Of a DNA stretch of 64,000 bases, positions 1-8,489 are shown one piece after another. Positions within the stretch are counted from its first letter, which is position 1; each line of letters starts with the position of its first letter. The stretch comes from Marixanthotalea marina (GTDB lineage Bacteria > Bacteroidota > Bacteroidia > Flavobacteriales > Flavobacteriaceae): positions 62,001 through 126,000 of the forward strand of contig JAHLEH010000002.1 of NCBI GenBank assembly GCA_018883545.1, given 5' to 3'. A model generated the notes under the pieces. It searched no databases. It was given only the letters and a program-made list of their open reading frames with translations, and was not told the origin of the DNA. The translations under genes were made by a program, and so were the position numbers.

Positions 1-368
1 TTTTCTGAAATGATTTTTGTAACCTCCGAAATTTGCTGTGCTGTTAATTTTTCACCAAGAATAGTAACAATATAACGATCCTTCCCTTGAAGCCCTACCC
101 ATTTTTCATAATCTTCGGAAGAAATAAGCGTAAACTTTGCTTTGATGCCGAGTTCGTAGGATTTAAAAAGCAAATCTTTTAGCACAGCAGCTGACTTTTC
201 TCCAGATTGTATTTCGAACAAAATACCTAAAGAGAGTGTATCGTGTATGTTTGCCTGCCCAATATCTAAAACTTTAGCACCATATTCCGCCAAAACACTT
301 GTTAAACTAGACGTTAACCCTGGTTTGTCTTGCCCCGAAATATTAAGCAAATAAATTTCATTAGCCAT
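1..368 (-). CDS. serB: Phosphoserine phosphatase SerB, N-terminal part (cut by window edge)
   Basis: The reading frame starts at the ATG complementary to 366-368 and runs off the left edge, so only about 122 N-terminal residues are visible. The protein begins MANEIYLLNISGQDKPGLTS, which is a typical ACT-domain opening (GQDKPGLTS), and a second ACT-like half follows (DRYIVTILGEKLTAQQISE). Flavobacterial SerB proteins carry such ACT domains ahead of the HAD phosphatase domain. SerB removes phosphate from phosphoserine in the last step of serine synthesis. The catalytic HAD part lies outside the window, so the call rests on the regulatory domain. Another ACT-domain protein remains possible. It is the last visible gene of a minus-strand run starting with the amidase at 5205. 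Confidence 0.72.
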   Translation of the reverse strand, partial: MANEIYLLNISGQDKPGLTSSLTSVLAEYGAKVLDIGQANIHDTLSLGILFEIQSGEKSAAVLKDLLFKSYELGIKAKFTLISSEDYEKWVGLQGKDRYIVTILGEKLTAQQISEVTKIISE

Positions 369-457
369 TATATTCTGTTTGCTTTATTAAGCCGTAAAAA
401 TCATTATTCTATTTGATATATGAAAGTTTTTTTAGGATTTATACAGGATATCCTTTG

Positions 458-943
458 CTATTTAATGAATCTGCTATGCCAACTTTCGCTAGCCGGCACT
501 TCCCAATTTTCGTTGAACTCTGCTATATTAGTAACTAGGTTATTAAAAACAATGGTATTCTTCGAAACAGCCCGTTCTTTGGCCATTTTCTTAAAATCAC
601 TTAAAGTTTTATGGGCAATGAATTCTCCTTGTTTATAGGAAACGTTCATTTTATCCATTAAATCTACGTTGTAATCTTTCTCTAATTGTTGTATAAAATG
701 AACCGAAGCATCAATAGAACAACCAGTTGCTTTATTTAAGCTTTGATTTAAGGCTATTATTATAAAGCGTTTATATTTAATTAAATAACCCGAGTGCAAA
801 TCACTACCATGAGCAGTCCAATTTTCTATAAACACATCTAACTTTGATTCTATTTCCTTAATTTCTTCTTCTGTGAATGAACGGTTGGCTTGGTAAATCC
901 AAACGCGTGATTCTTCTGGTAATGTATTGAAATCTACTAGCAT
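458..943 (-). CDS. Conserved flavobacterial protein of unknown function
   Basis: 161 residues, starting MLVDFNTLPEESRVWIYQ. No signal peptide or membrane segment is visible. Close relatives in Bacteroidota genomes are often labelled ABC transporter ATPase, but no Walker A, Walker B or signature motif is present here, so that label is not supported by the sequence. The protein looks soluble, mixed alpha/beta, with an acidic first half. It lies 36 bases downstream of the CCG-domain Fe-S protein and 89 bases before serB on the same strand, so it is probably co-transcribed with the redox genes. The function is unknown. Confidence 0.75.
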   Translation of the reverse strand: MLVDFNTLPEESRVWIYQANRSFTEEEIKEIESKLDVFIENWTAHGSDLHSGYLIKYKRFIIIALNQSLNKATGCSIDASVHFIQQLEKDYNVDLMDKMNVSYKQGEFIAHKTLSDFKKMAKERAVSKNTIVFNNLVTNIAEFNENWEVPASESWHSRFIK

Positions 944-979
944 TTTTTTAATTTTTAATTGAATGTAACGCCTACAGCA

Positions 980-1774
980 TTACAAATTTTGTGCTTTGGC
1001 TATTAATTCGGCCACATCCAAAACTGATATCTCAGCTTCTTTTTCCTTGGCTTTAACACCATCGGTCATCATAGTATTGCAATATGGGCAACCTGTTGCA
1101 ATGATATTGGGCTGTGTTTCCATAGCATCTTCGGTTCTTAACACATTTATGTCCTTATCGCCTTTTTCTGGTTCCTTAAACATTTGTGCCCCGCCTGCCC
1201 CACAACAAAGGGCAGTTTTTCTGTTACGTTTCATTTCCACCAAATCAACACCCAACGTTCTTAAGAGTTCTCTCGGCGCCTCATAAACATCGTTGGCGCG
1301 GCCTAAATAGCAGGGATCGTGAAAAGTAATACGCTTGCCTTTAAAAGTGGTTTCTTGGCCTACCTTTAAACGCCCATCTTTTATAAGTTCATCTATAAAC
1401 TGTGTATGGTGCTGTACCTGATAATTTCCACCTAGTTGTGGATACTCATTCTTTAAAGTATTGTATGAATGCGGACAAGCTGTGACAATCCGTTTTACCC
1501 CATAAGCATTTAAAATCTCAATATTGGTTATGGCCTGCATTTGAAACAAAAACTCATTGCCGGCACGTTTGGCCACATCACCCGTACAACTTTCTTCGGT
1601 ACCCAACACAGCAAAATCAACATTGGCTTTATTAAGAATCTTAACGAAAGCCCTGGTTATTTTTTTTGCTCTATCGTCATAACTTCCTGCCGAACCTACC
1701 CAAAATAAAATTTCGGGCTGTCTGCCTTCGGCGGCACATTCTGCCATAGTCGGTACTTTTAACGTTTCGCTCAT
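980..1774 (-). CDS. (Fe-S)-binding protein with two CCG cysteine-rich domains
   Basis: 264 residues. It contains the cysteine-rich (CCG) motifs of heterodisulfide reductase HdrB and lactate-oxidase LldE type proteins: TACPHSYNTL with C100, HDPCYLGR with C155, CCGAGG with C190 and C191, and GCPYCNTMM with C229 and C232. Such domains hold a non-cubane 4Fe-4S cluster and often pass electrons to disulfides or quinones. The protein is soluble. It follows the membrane Fe-S protein at 1785-3092 after 10 bases, and the two together resemble an HdrB/HdrC-like electron transfer pair. The electron donor and acceptor are not known. Confidence 0.88.
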   Translation of the reverse strand: MSETLKVPTMAECAAEGRQPEILFWVGSAGSYDDRAKKITRAFVKILNKANVDFAVLGTEESCTGDVAKRAGNEFLFQMQAITNIEILNAYGVKRIVTACPHSYNTLKNEYPQLGGNYQVQHHTQFIDELIKDGRLKVGQETTFKGKRITFHDPCYLGRANDVYEAPRELLRTLGVDLVEMKRNRKTALCCGAGGAQMFKEPEKGDKDINVLRTEDAMETQPNIIATGCPYCNTMMTDGVKAKEKEAEISVLDVAELIAKAQNL

Positions 1775-1784
1775 GGTGTTTTTG

Positions 1785-3092
1785 TTATTCGTTTTTCCAG
1801 TTCAGTCGATCCATTTGATTATATGGCCAAGGTGCTCCATTATTCTCAATATTGGTCATCATATTATTAAGCTCTGCTGGTGCAGCACTTTGCTCCATAA
1901 CCAAATAACGACGCATTTCCAATATAATGGACAACGGGTCGATACTTACTGGACAAGCCTCTACACACGCGTTACAGGTAGTACATGCCCAAAGTTCTTC
2001 GCGAGTAATATAATCATCCAATAATTGCTTGCCATCATCTTTAAACTCGCCATTATTGGTATCCATATTTTTACCAACTTCCTCCAAACGGTCGCGGGTA
2101 TCCATCATGATTTTTCTGGGTGACAGCTTTTTTCCTGTTAGGTTTGCCGGGCATTCGCTTGTACAACGTCCACATTCAGTACACGTGTAAGCGTTTAACA
2201 ATTGCACCCAACTTAAATCCTGTACATCACTGGCACCAAATTTTTCCGGCATAGCTGCTTCAGTTCCCTCTGCAGGTGCTGCAAACGGATCGACATTTGG
2301 ATCCATCATCATTTTAACCTCTTTGGTTACCGACTCTAAATTATTGAATTGCCCTTTTGGAGTTAACTTGCCGTAGTAGGTATTAGGAAACGCCAATATA
2401 ATATGCAGGTGTTTCGAAAAATACAAATAGTTTAAAAATACCAATATGCCCAAAATATGCAACCACCAAGCACTTCTTTCTATTAAATGTAATGTTCCTT
2501 CAGACAAACCACTAAACCATGGTGCTATAAACTGACTAATGACATTTCCGGAATCCATGCTTTGGAAATGCAGATCTGTAGCATTCATAACCAAAAACAG
2601 GGTCATTAAAATCATTTCAAAATAAAGGATGAAATTACCATCATTTTTAGGCCAACTGGTCATTTCTGCTTTCCAAAAACGTTTCAGCTTAATAATATTT
2701 CTTCGTATCCAAAAGAGAATAACCGAAACAAACACCAAAACCGCTAAGATTTCAAAAATACCTATTAAAACGCCATAAGGCTTTCCAATAGAGGAAAAAA
2801 TACGATGGGTGCCAAACAAGCCATCAATAACTATTTCTAAAACCTCAATGTTAATTACTATAAAACCAACATATACAATAAGGTGCAAAATACCTGCAAT
2901 AGGCCGCCTAACCATTTTTGTTTGCCCAAAAGCAATCATGGCCATATTCTTAAAACGCTCTGATTTATTATTGCTTACGTCGACATCTCGTCCTAACTTA
3001 ATATTACGAATAAGCTTCTTTACGTTTTTTGTAAAATAACCAATACCGACAATAAATGCTATTGCAAACAATATGTTGGGTAAGTACTGCAT
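1785..3092 (-). CDS. Membrane-bound 4Fe-4S ferredoxin-type oxidoreductase subunit
   Basis: 435 residues. The N-terminal 235 residues contain about five hydrophobic helices (near 4-20, 65-90, 108-130, 155-170, 205-225), resembling a NarI/HdrE-like cytochrome b segment. A soluble C-terminal part has two complete ferredoxin motifs: C304, C307, C310, C314 and C370, C373, C376, C380. It therefore looks like a quinone-reactive membrane anchor fused to an HdrC-like di-cluster domain. The next gene is the CCG-domain partner (10 bases away), and the MCE gene lies only 5 bases upstream. A role in moving electrons between a soluble donor and menaquinone is an inference. Confidence 0.87.
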   Translation of the reverse strand: MQYLPNILFAIAFIVGIGYFTKNVKKLIRNIKLGRDVDVSNNKSERFKNMAMIAFGQTKMVRRPIAGILHLIVYVGFIVINIEVLEIVIDGLFGTHRIFSSIGKPYGVLIGIFEILAVLVFVSVILFWIRRNIIKLKRFWKAEMTSWPKNDGNFILYFEMILMTLFLVMNATDLHFQSMDSGNVISQFIAPWFSGLSEGTLHLIERSAWWLHILGILVFLNYLYFSKHLHIILAFPNTYYGKLTPKGQFNNLESVTKEVKMMMDPNVDPFAAPAEGTEAAMPEKFGASDVQDLSWVQLLNAYTCTECGRCTSECPANLTGKKLSPRKIMMDTRDRLEEVGKNMDTNNGEFKDDGKQLLDDYITREELWACTTCNACVEACPVSIDPLSIILEMRRYLVMEQSAAPAELNNMMTNIENNGAPWPYNQMDRLNWKNE

Positions 3093-3097
3093 ACTAT

Positions 3098-4030
3098 TTA
3101 TTGGGCTGTTTCTGGTGTATACGGAATTTCCTTTTTAGACAAAATCCTGAAATAACGCTTTGGATGCAATTTAATATCCCTTAATAATTCTTCAAGTTCT
3201 TTAGTTGCAGCCTCTAAGTTATTATATAAAGCTTCATCTTTCACCAATTTACCCATACTTCCTTGACCGTTCTCTACCGAGGTTAAAACTTTATTTAAAC
3301 TTTCCACCGTTCTACTTAAGTTATCGAGCGTGGTTCCCAGTTCGGCTTCTTTAAGTTCAGATGAAATGGCAGATAAGTTTTGGCTTGTGGTTTTAAAATT
3401 GGCAAGAATAGCACTAATGTTTTCATCATTTTGTGAAATTAATCCATTTGCTGAATTTGATAATTGCTTAAAACTTTTTAGTGTTCCATTTAATTCTGCA
3501 ATGGTTCTTTTCAATCCTGCTTCAGAATCATCCTCAACCATCCTATTCAAGTTATTGATAAGCGAATCGGTCGATTTTAAAGTAGTATCCAAATTATCAC
3601 TTATCCCTGAAAAATTTTTAGTAAGGCTCGTTATAAGTCCTGGCTCCACTTCAGATTGAAGGGTATCTCCGTATTTAGCAGTTTCACCTTCATAACTGTT
3701 AATTATTGCCAATCCGTTGCCGCCCATTAAACCGGTTTCGTACATGCGTATTTTACTGCTTTTGGCAAAATCGAGCTTATTACTTACGGTAAAAGAAATA
3801 ATGGTTTTGCCCGTTTCGTAATTGTAAACAATGTCTTGAACTTTCCCTACAACATTACCATTTACGGTAACTGTAGATGCTTTGGTTAGTGCGTTATAAT
3901 CGAACTTTGTATAGTAAACATCGGTTGATTCAAACAAATTTTGGCCTTTTAGATAATTAAAACCAAAAATAAATAAAGCTATTCCTAAAATAACTAATAC
4001 GGCGGTTTTTACTTCTTTTGATATTTTCAA
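3098..4030 (-). CDS. MCE/MlaD family lipid transport protein
   Basis: 310 residues. One N-terminal membrane helix (about 9-25, VLVILGIALFIFGFNYL) is followed by an MCE domain (about 35-120). A long helical, asparagine- and serine-rich C-terminal part (about 130-290) suggests an extended periplasmic rod, as in MlaD and related proteins. MCE proteins form hexameric rings that shuttle phospholipids between inner and outer membranes. No MlaE permease or MlaF ATPase gene is adjacent in this window. It sits between the cell-wall amidase and the membrane Fe-S protein on one strand, an order I believe is common in flavobacteria, with 5 bases to the next gene. Confidence 0.88.
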   Translation of the reverse strand: MKISKEVKTAVLVILGIALFIFGFNYLKGQNLFESTDVYYTKFDYNALTKASTVTVNGNVVGKVQDIVYNYETGKTIISFTVSNKLDFAKSSKIRMYETGLMGGNGLAIINSYEGETAKYGDTLQSEVEPGLITSLTKNFSGISDNLDTTLKSTDSLINNLNRMVEDDSEAGLKRTIAELNGTLKSFKQLSNSANGLISQNDENISAILANFKTTSQNLSAISSELKEAELGTTLDNLSRTVESLNKVLTSVENGQGSMGKLVKDEALYNNLEAATKELEELLRDIKLHPKRYFRILSKKEIPYTPETAQ

Positions 4031-4083
4031 AATGAACGGGGTTTTAGAAGAACAAATTTAAAATAAATTTGAAAAGTAAGCCT

Positions 4084-5205
4084 TTAATTGGCTGTTGATT
4101 TTAAAGCTTCGGACAATGGGATTTTTTCTCCTTTCTTAAAAGCTACGACAAAACACGTTTTGTAACCTTTATTTTTAGCTTCTTCTTCCAGTGTTTTAAT
4201 GACGTTATAATCTGAAGTCAGTCCATAATAATATTTATACAAACCATTTTCACTTGTTTTAGTTACGCCTTCCAACCCCTTAAAGTTGTATGGTTTAGTA
4301 ATTAAATCCCTAGAACTAGCAGCAATTTGCACTTTAAACTCTATGTCTGGATTCACAACAGTCAAAACATCTTCTTCGGTATCATCTTCCATATGAGTTC
4401 CAATTAATGTTAAATCTTCTACGTTTGAGTCTATAGCCTTTTTGTACTTTAAAATAGCATCTGTAATAGCATCAGACATTTCGTTCTGTCCTTTTGTAGA
4501 ATTCAAATATCTACCTTCGGCATTGTTTGTTAAAAAACCCAACTCTACCAAAACACTAGGCATCACCGTTTGGTGCAAGACAATCAGTCCAGCCTGTTTA
4601 ACCTTTCTGTTGTTACGGTGTAATTTGTTAGTGAAATTTTCTTGAATTAAACTGGCCAACATTATACTTTGGTCCAAATATTCTTCTTGACCCAATATGA
4701 TACTAATGGCAGATTCTGGAGAATTAGGATTGAAGCCTTCGTATTTACTTTCGTAATCGTTCTCCATAAAAATCACGGCATTTTCTTTTTTAGCGACCTC
4801 AAAATTCGTTTCGTTTCTATGTATTCCTAAAACAAATGTCTCTGTACCATAAGCTTGCGATCTATGGGAATTACAATGTACAGATACAAACAAATCTGCT
4901 TTAGCTTTATTAGCTATTTTTCCGCGTTCAAATAAATCAACAAATACATCTGTTTTACGGGTATAAAGTACTTTTATATTGGGGTATTTCTCTAATTCCT
5001 CACCTATCTTAAGCACTACATTTAAAGCAATATCTTTTTCCCTGTAACCATTACCTAAATTACCAGGATCTTTCCCCCCATGGCCAGCATCCAGCACCAC
5101 AACAAACGGATCTGATTGCTTAGGGTTTTCTTCATTTCCCATAAATGAAGTTAATGTTAATACTGCCAACAGGGATACTAAAACAAATATGCTTTTCGTT
5201 CTCAT
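4084..5205 (-). CDS. N-acetylmuramoyl-L-alanine amidase (Amidase_3)
   Basis: 373 residues with an N-terminal signal segment (about 5-22). The Amidase_3 zinc ligands are visible: H42 in LDAGHGGKDPG, E56 in REKDIALNV and H110 in FVSVHCNSH. The catalytic glutamate is E221 in SVLVELGFLTN. The enzyme cuts the amide bond between N-acetylmuramic acid and the peptide stem during cell separation. The C-terminal 100 residues (about 285-370), ending in a segment like KYYYGLTSDYNVIKTLEEEA, resemble a SPOR domain, which binds denuded glycan at division sites. It is the first gene of the minus-strand run and is divergent from lptD. Confidence 0.93.
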   Translation of the reverse strand: MRTKSIFVLVSLLAVLTLTSFMGNEENPKQSDPFVVVLDAGHGGKDPGNLGNGYREKDIALNVVLKIGEELEKYPNIKVLYTRKTDVFVDLFERGKIANKAKADLFVSVHCNSHRSQAYGTETFVLGIHRNETNFEVAKKENAVIFMENDYESKYEGFNPNSPESAISIILGQEEYLDQSIMLASLIQENFTNKLHRNNRKVKQAGLIVLHQTVMPSVLVELGFLTNNAEGRYLNSTKGQNEMSDAITDAILKYKKAIDSNVEDLTLIGTHMEDDTEEDVLTVVNPDIEFKVQIAASSRDLITKPYNFKGLEGVTKTSENGLYKYYYGLTSDYNVIKTLEEEAKNKGYKTCFVVAFKKGEKIPLSEALKSTAN

Positions 5206-5314
5206 ATGAATTCTAACGGCTAAAAGTGCAACTTATTTCCCAACAAAACAGGCATAAGTTTAATTTTAAATTTTTGTTGAATATTAAATTAATCACAGAA
5301 AAATATATGTAATT

Positions 5315-8098
5315 TTGGCTTTTCAAAAACCGAGCCATACTTTTACAAAAATACATTTAAAAGCGTTGCGTACAAACAACTTTAAAATACTTTTTGCAGT
5401 AAGTTTTACAGTGTTTATCAACATGTTTAGCTTCGGCCAAGATATCCCAAGAGAAGGCGCCCAAATCAATCCAGAAACAACCAAGGACAGTGTTGTTGTT
5501 AGTATTGATAGTTCGTTGGTACTAGAAATAAATGAAAAAAATCAAGATACCATTGTAGGCGATTCCATAAAGCAAAAAAATGAAATATTAACAGATGTTG
5601 TTGATTATAAAGCTGATAGCCATGTTTCTTTTAATCAAAAGAAAAAGCAACTTTACCTATATGATAATGCCAGGGTAGTTTATGGCGACATTACCATTGA
5701 GGCTGGAAGCATTACCGTAGATTACAGTAAAAATACCGTATACGCTAAAGGTATTATAGACACTGCCAATGTGTACACCCAAGCACCTGTTTTTACACAA
5801 GGTCAAAGTGTGGTAGAGCCAGACTCTATTGTTTACAACACCAAAACTGAAAAAGCCTTAATTTTTAATAGTGTTACCGAACAAAGTGGTGGTACGGTTA
5901 TAGCTTCCATTACCAAAAAGGAAAACGATTCCGTATACTTTTTACACAGAGGAAAATATACTACTGCTGAAGATTTAGAAGACCCTGAATATTACATCCT
6001 ATTACGAAAAGCGAAAGTAGTACCTGGTAAAAAAATTGTGACTGGTCTTGCTAATTTATTTATTTACGATGTCCCCACGCCTATTGGAGTCCCATTTGGA
6101 TTTTTTCCACAAACAGAAACCCAAACCTCTGGTATTATTTTGCCAACCTTTGGCGAACAAAATGAAAGAGGTTATTTTCTACAGAATGGCGGTTATTATT
6201 TTGCATTAAGCGATTATGTAGATTTGGCGGTATTAGGCGATTATTATACCAATGGAAGTTACGGATTACGTTTGGAAAGTAGCTACGCCTTACGCTATAA
6301 GTTTAGAGGTAATTTTGCTTTTCGATACGAAAATCAGATTAATAGCGAACTAGGTTTTTCAGATTATTCCAAAAGAACCATATATAATTTACGTTGGTCG
6401 CATAGTAAGGACGGGAAATCGAGTCCTAATTCACGATTTTCGGCATCTGTTAACTTAGGTAGTAGTACGTATTATAAGCAAACCATCAACCAAGCTAATA
6501 TTGGTAGTACACTCAACAATACATTATCCTCTTCTATTTCCTATTCTAAAACATTTGACGGCGAGCCACAAGTTAATTTTAGCTTAACGGCAACCCATTC
6601 GCAAAATACCAATACTCAGGAAATAAACATGACCTTACCAACTTTTCAAGGAAGTGTGAGTAGAATATTCCCTTTGGCTCCGAAAGTGGGCACCAAGAAG
6701 GGTATGATACAAAACTTGAGCTTACAATACAATGTAAGGGGCGAAAATAGAATTCGCACTACAGATTCCCTGTTTTTCAAAAAGGAAATGTTTAAAGATA
6801 TGGAAACAGGATTTCAACACAGCATTCCTTTAAGCACGAACTTTAAGCTTTTTAAACACTTTAGCCTAAGTGCCTCAACAAATTATAATGAGGTTTGGAA
6901 ATTTAAAACCGTAGAAAAGGCTTACGATGCTGAACAAAGAAGGGTAGTTACAACAGATACCATAAATGGATTCGATGCCTTTAGGACATATAACTTTAAT
7001 ATAAGTTTAGGTACTACTATTTATGGTATGTTCAATTTTGAAAAGGAAGGCAAAGATCCTAAAATTAAAGCCATAAGGCATATTATGAGACCTTCTTTGA
7101 GTTACAGTATAAACCCCTCCTTTAGTAAATACTACGAAGATATCGAAGTAATTAATGCTGATGGACTAACGGCTGGTGAACTTGAGGCCATTCAACAAAA
7201 CACTAACCTTGAATATACCCGATTTGATATAGGTGGTTTTGGGACCCCAAACAAAACCTACGGGAGTTCTATGGGGATTTCCCTTTCCAATAACCTCGAA
7301 GCAAAAGTTAGGGATAAGGACACAACCGCAACAGAACCAAAAAAAATAAAACTGCTAAACAACTTAAATTTTTCTACATCGTATAATTTTGCTGGCGATT
7401 CCTTGCAGTGGAGTCCCGTTAGGGTAAGTGGGGGCACCCAAATATTAGACAACAAAATGAACATAAATTTTGGTGCAACCTTAGACCCCTATGCCTTAGA
7501 TAACAACAACAACAAAATAGACAAATTCAATATCGATAATGGCGGCAGTTTATTTAGGCTTGCAGCTGCTAATTTAACCATTAACTATTCTTTATCGAGT
7601 AAGGACAATAAAAGGGCTGAAAAAAACGATAGAGGTATCCAAGAAAATGTTAGGAATGGTGGTAGAGATGATGATTTATTTGGACTTCCCCAAGATTACT
7701 CTACCCAAACTTTGCCCGATGAGGACGAAACCAAAGAAAACGAGAACTCGGAATTCTATAATTATAAAATTCCCTGGAGTCTGCGGCTAGCTTATGCCGT
7801 AAACTATTCGAATGCCCGCAGGGAAAACCAAATTTCATCACATTCACTCATGTTTTCGGGCGATGTGGAACTTTCACCTAAATGGTCGGTGGGTGTATCT
7901 TCTGGTTACGACTTTAAAAATAAAGGATTTTCGTTTACCCAATTCCGATTTGAGCGCGACCTATTAAGTTGGCGTATGAACTTTAGCTGGGTACCTTTTG
8001 GCAATAGAAGCTCATGGAATTTCTTTATTGGCATAAAATCCAATATCTTGAAAGACCTTAAATACGAAAAACGTAGACAACCAGATCAACGTCTATAA
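5315..8098 (+). CDS. lptD: LPS assembly outer-membrane protein LptD (flavobacterial type)
   Basis: About 927 residues. A hydrophobic export signal (about 24-40, FKILFAVSFTVFINMFSFG) is followed by an OstA/LptA-like beta-jellyroll (about 90-230) and a long beta-barrel with alternating aromatic strands to the C-terminus. LptD inserts lipopolysaccharide into the outer leaflet of the outer membrane. The start is unsure. The frame opens at a TTG (5315) that overlaps a TAATTTTG promoter-like octamer at 5310-5317. An in-frame TTG at 5366 would give a shorter but still complete signal peptide. It is divergent from the amidase and is followed 13 bases later by ridA. Confidence 0.87.
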   Translation: MAFQKPSHTFTKIHLKALRTNNFKILFAVSFTVFINMFSFGQDIPREGAQINPETTKDSVVVSIDSSLVLEINEKNQDTIVGDSIKQKNEILTDVVDYKADSHVSFNQKKKQLYLYDNARVVYGDITIEAGSITVDYSKNTVYAKGIIDTANVYTQAPVFTQGQSVVEPDSIVYNTKTEKALIFNSVTEQSGGTVIASITKKENDSVYFLHRGKYTTAEDLEDPEYYILLRKAKVVPGKKIVTGLANLFIYDVPTPIGVPFGFFPQTETQTSGIILPTFGEQNERGYFLQNGGYYFALSDYVDLAVLGDYYTNGSYGLRLESSYALRYKFRGNFAFRYENQINSELGFSDYSKRTIYNLRWSHSKDGKSSPNSRFSASVNLGSSTYYKQTINQANIGSTLNNTLSSSISYSKTFDGEPQVNFSLTATHSQNTNTQEINMTLPTFQGSVSRIFPLAPKVGTKKGMIQNLSLQYNVRGENRIRTTDSLFFKKEMFKDMETGFQHSIPLSTNFKLFKHFSLSASTNYNEVWKFKTVEKAYDAEQRRVVTTDTINGFDAFRTYNFNISLGTTIYGMFNFEKEGKDPKIKAIRHIMRPSLSYSINPSFSKYYEDIEVINADGLTAGELEAIQQNTNLEYTRFDIGGFGTPNKTYGSSMGISLSNNLEAKVRDKDTTATEPKKIKLLNNLNFSTSYNFAGDSLQWSPVRVSGGTQILDNKMNINFGATLDPYALDNNNNKIDKFNIDNGGSLFRLAAANLTINYSLSSKDNKRAEKNDRGIQENVRNGGRDDDLFGLPQDYSTQTLPDEDETKENENSEFYNYKIPWSLRLAYAVNYSNARRENQISSHSLMFSGDVELSPKWSVGVSSGYDFKNKGFSFTQFRFERDLLSWRMNFSWVPFGNRSSWNFFIGIKSNILKDLKYEKRRQPDQRL

Positions 8099-8111
8099 AA
8101 CCTTTTAACAA

Positions 8112-8489
8112 ATGAAAAAAGTTATCAATACCATAAAGGCTCCTGCTCCTATAGGTCCTTACAACCAAGCTATTTTAAGTGGAGACACGCTGTACATTTC
8201 TGGGCAAATAGCGTTAAATGTTGAAAGTGGCACATTAATTTTGGATACCATAGAATTGGAAACAGAACAAGTCATGGAAAACCTTAAAGCCATTTTGGAA
8301 GCGGCTGATATGACGTTTAGCAATGTTGTAAAATCAACCATTTTTATAAGCAATATGGATGATTTTGTAAATATTAACGAGGTTTACGGAAGTTATTTTA
8401 GCGAAGATGCTCCGGCAAGGGAAACAGTGCAAGTGGCCAAACTACCCAAAGGTGTAAATGTAGAAATAAGTATGATTGCTGTAAAATAA
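8112..8489 (+). CDS. ridA: RidA family reactive imine/enamine deaminase
   Basis: 125 residues, the usual length for the family. Typical features are PAPIGPYNQAI near the start (11-21), R103 in APARETVQVAKLP and E118 in VEISMIAVK, the arginine and glutamate that line the active site of RidA trimers. RidA hydrolyses reactive 2-aminoacrylate-type intermediates released by pyridoxal phosphate enzymes, protecting them from damage. The cytosolic gene lies 13 bases after lptD, so it is likely co-transcribed. It ends exactly where the convergent histidine kinase gene ends (8489/8490), with no room for a separate terminator. Confidence 0.95.
   Translation: MKKVINTIKAPAPIGPYNQAILSGDTLYISGQIALNVESGTLILDTIELETEQVMENLKAILEAADMTFSNVVKSTIFISNMDDFVNINEVYGSYFSEDAPARETVQVAKLPKGVNVEISMIAVK

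Noticed and set aside
5310-5317. TAATTTTG as the lptD promoter
   Set aside because: The octamer fits, but the nearest TTG lies about 30 bases upstream, which is too far, and it overlaps the TTG start; listed only as a doubt about the start codon.
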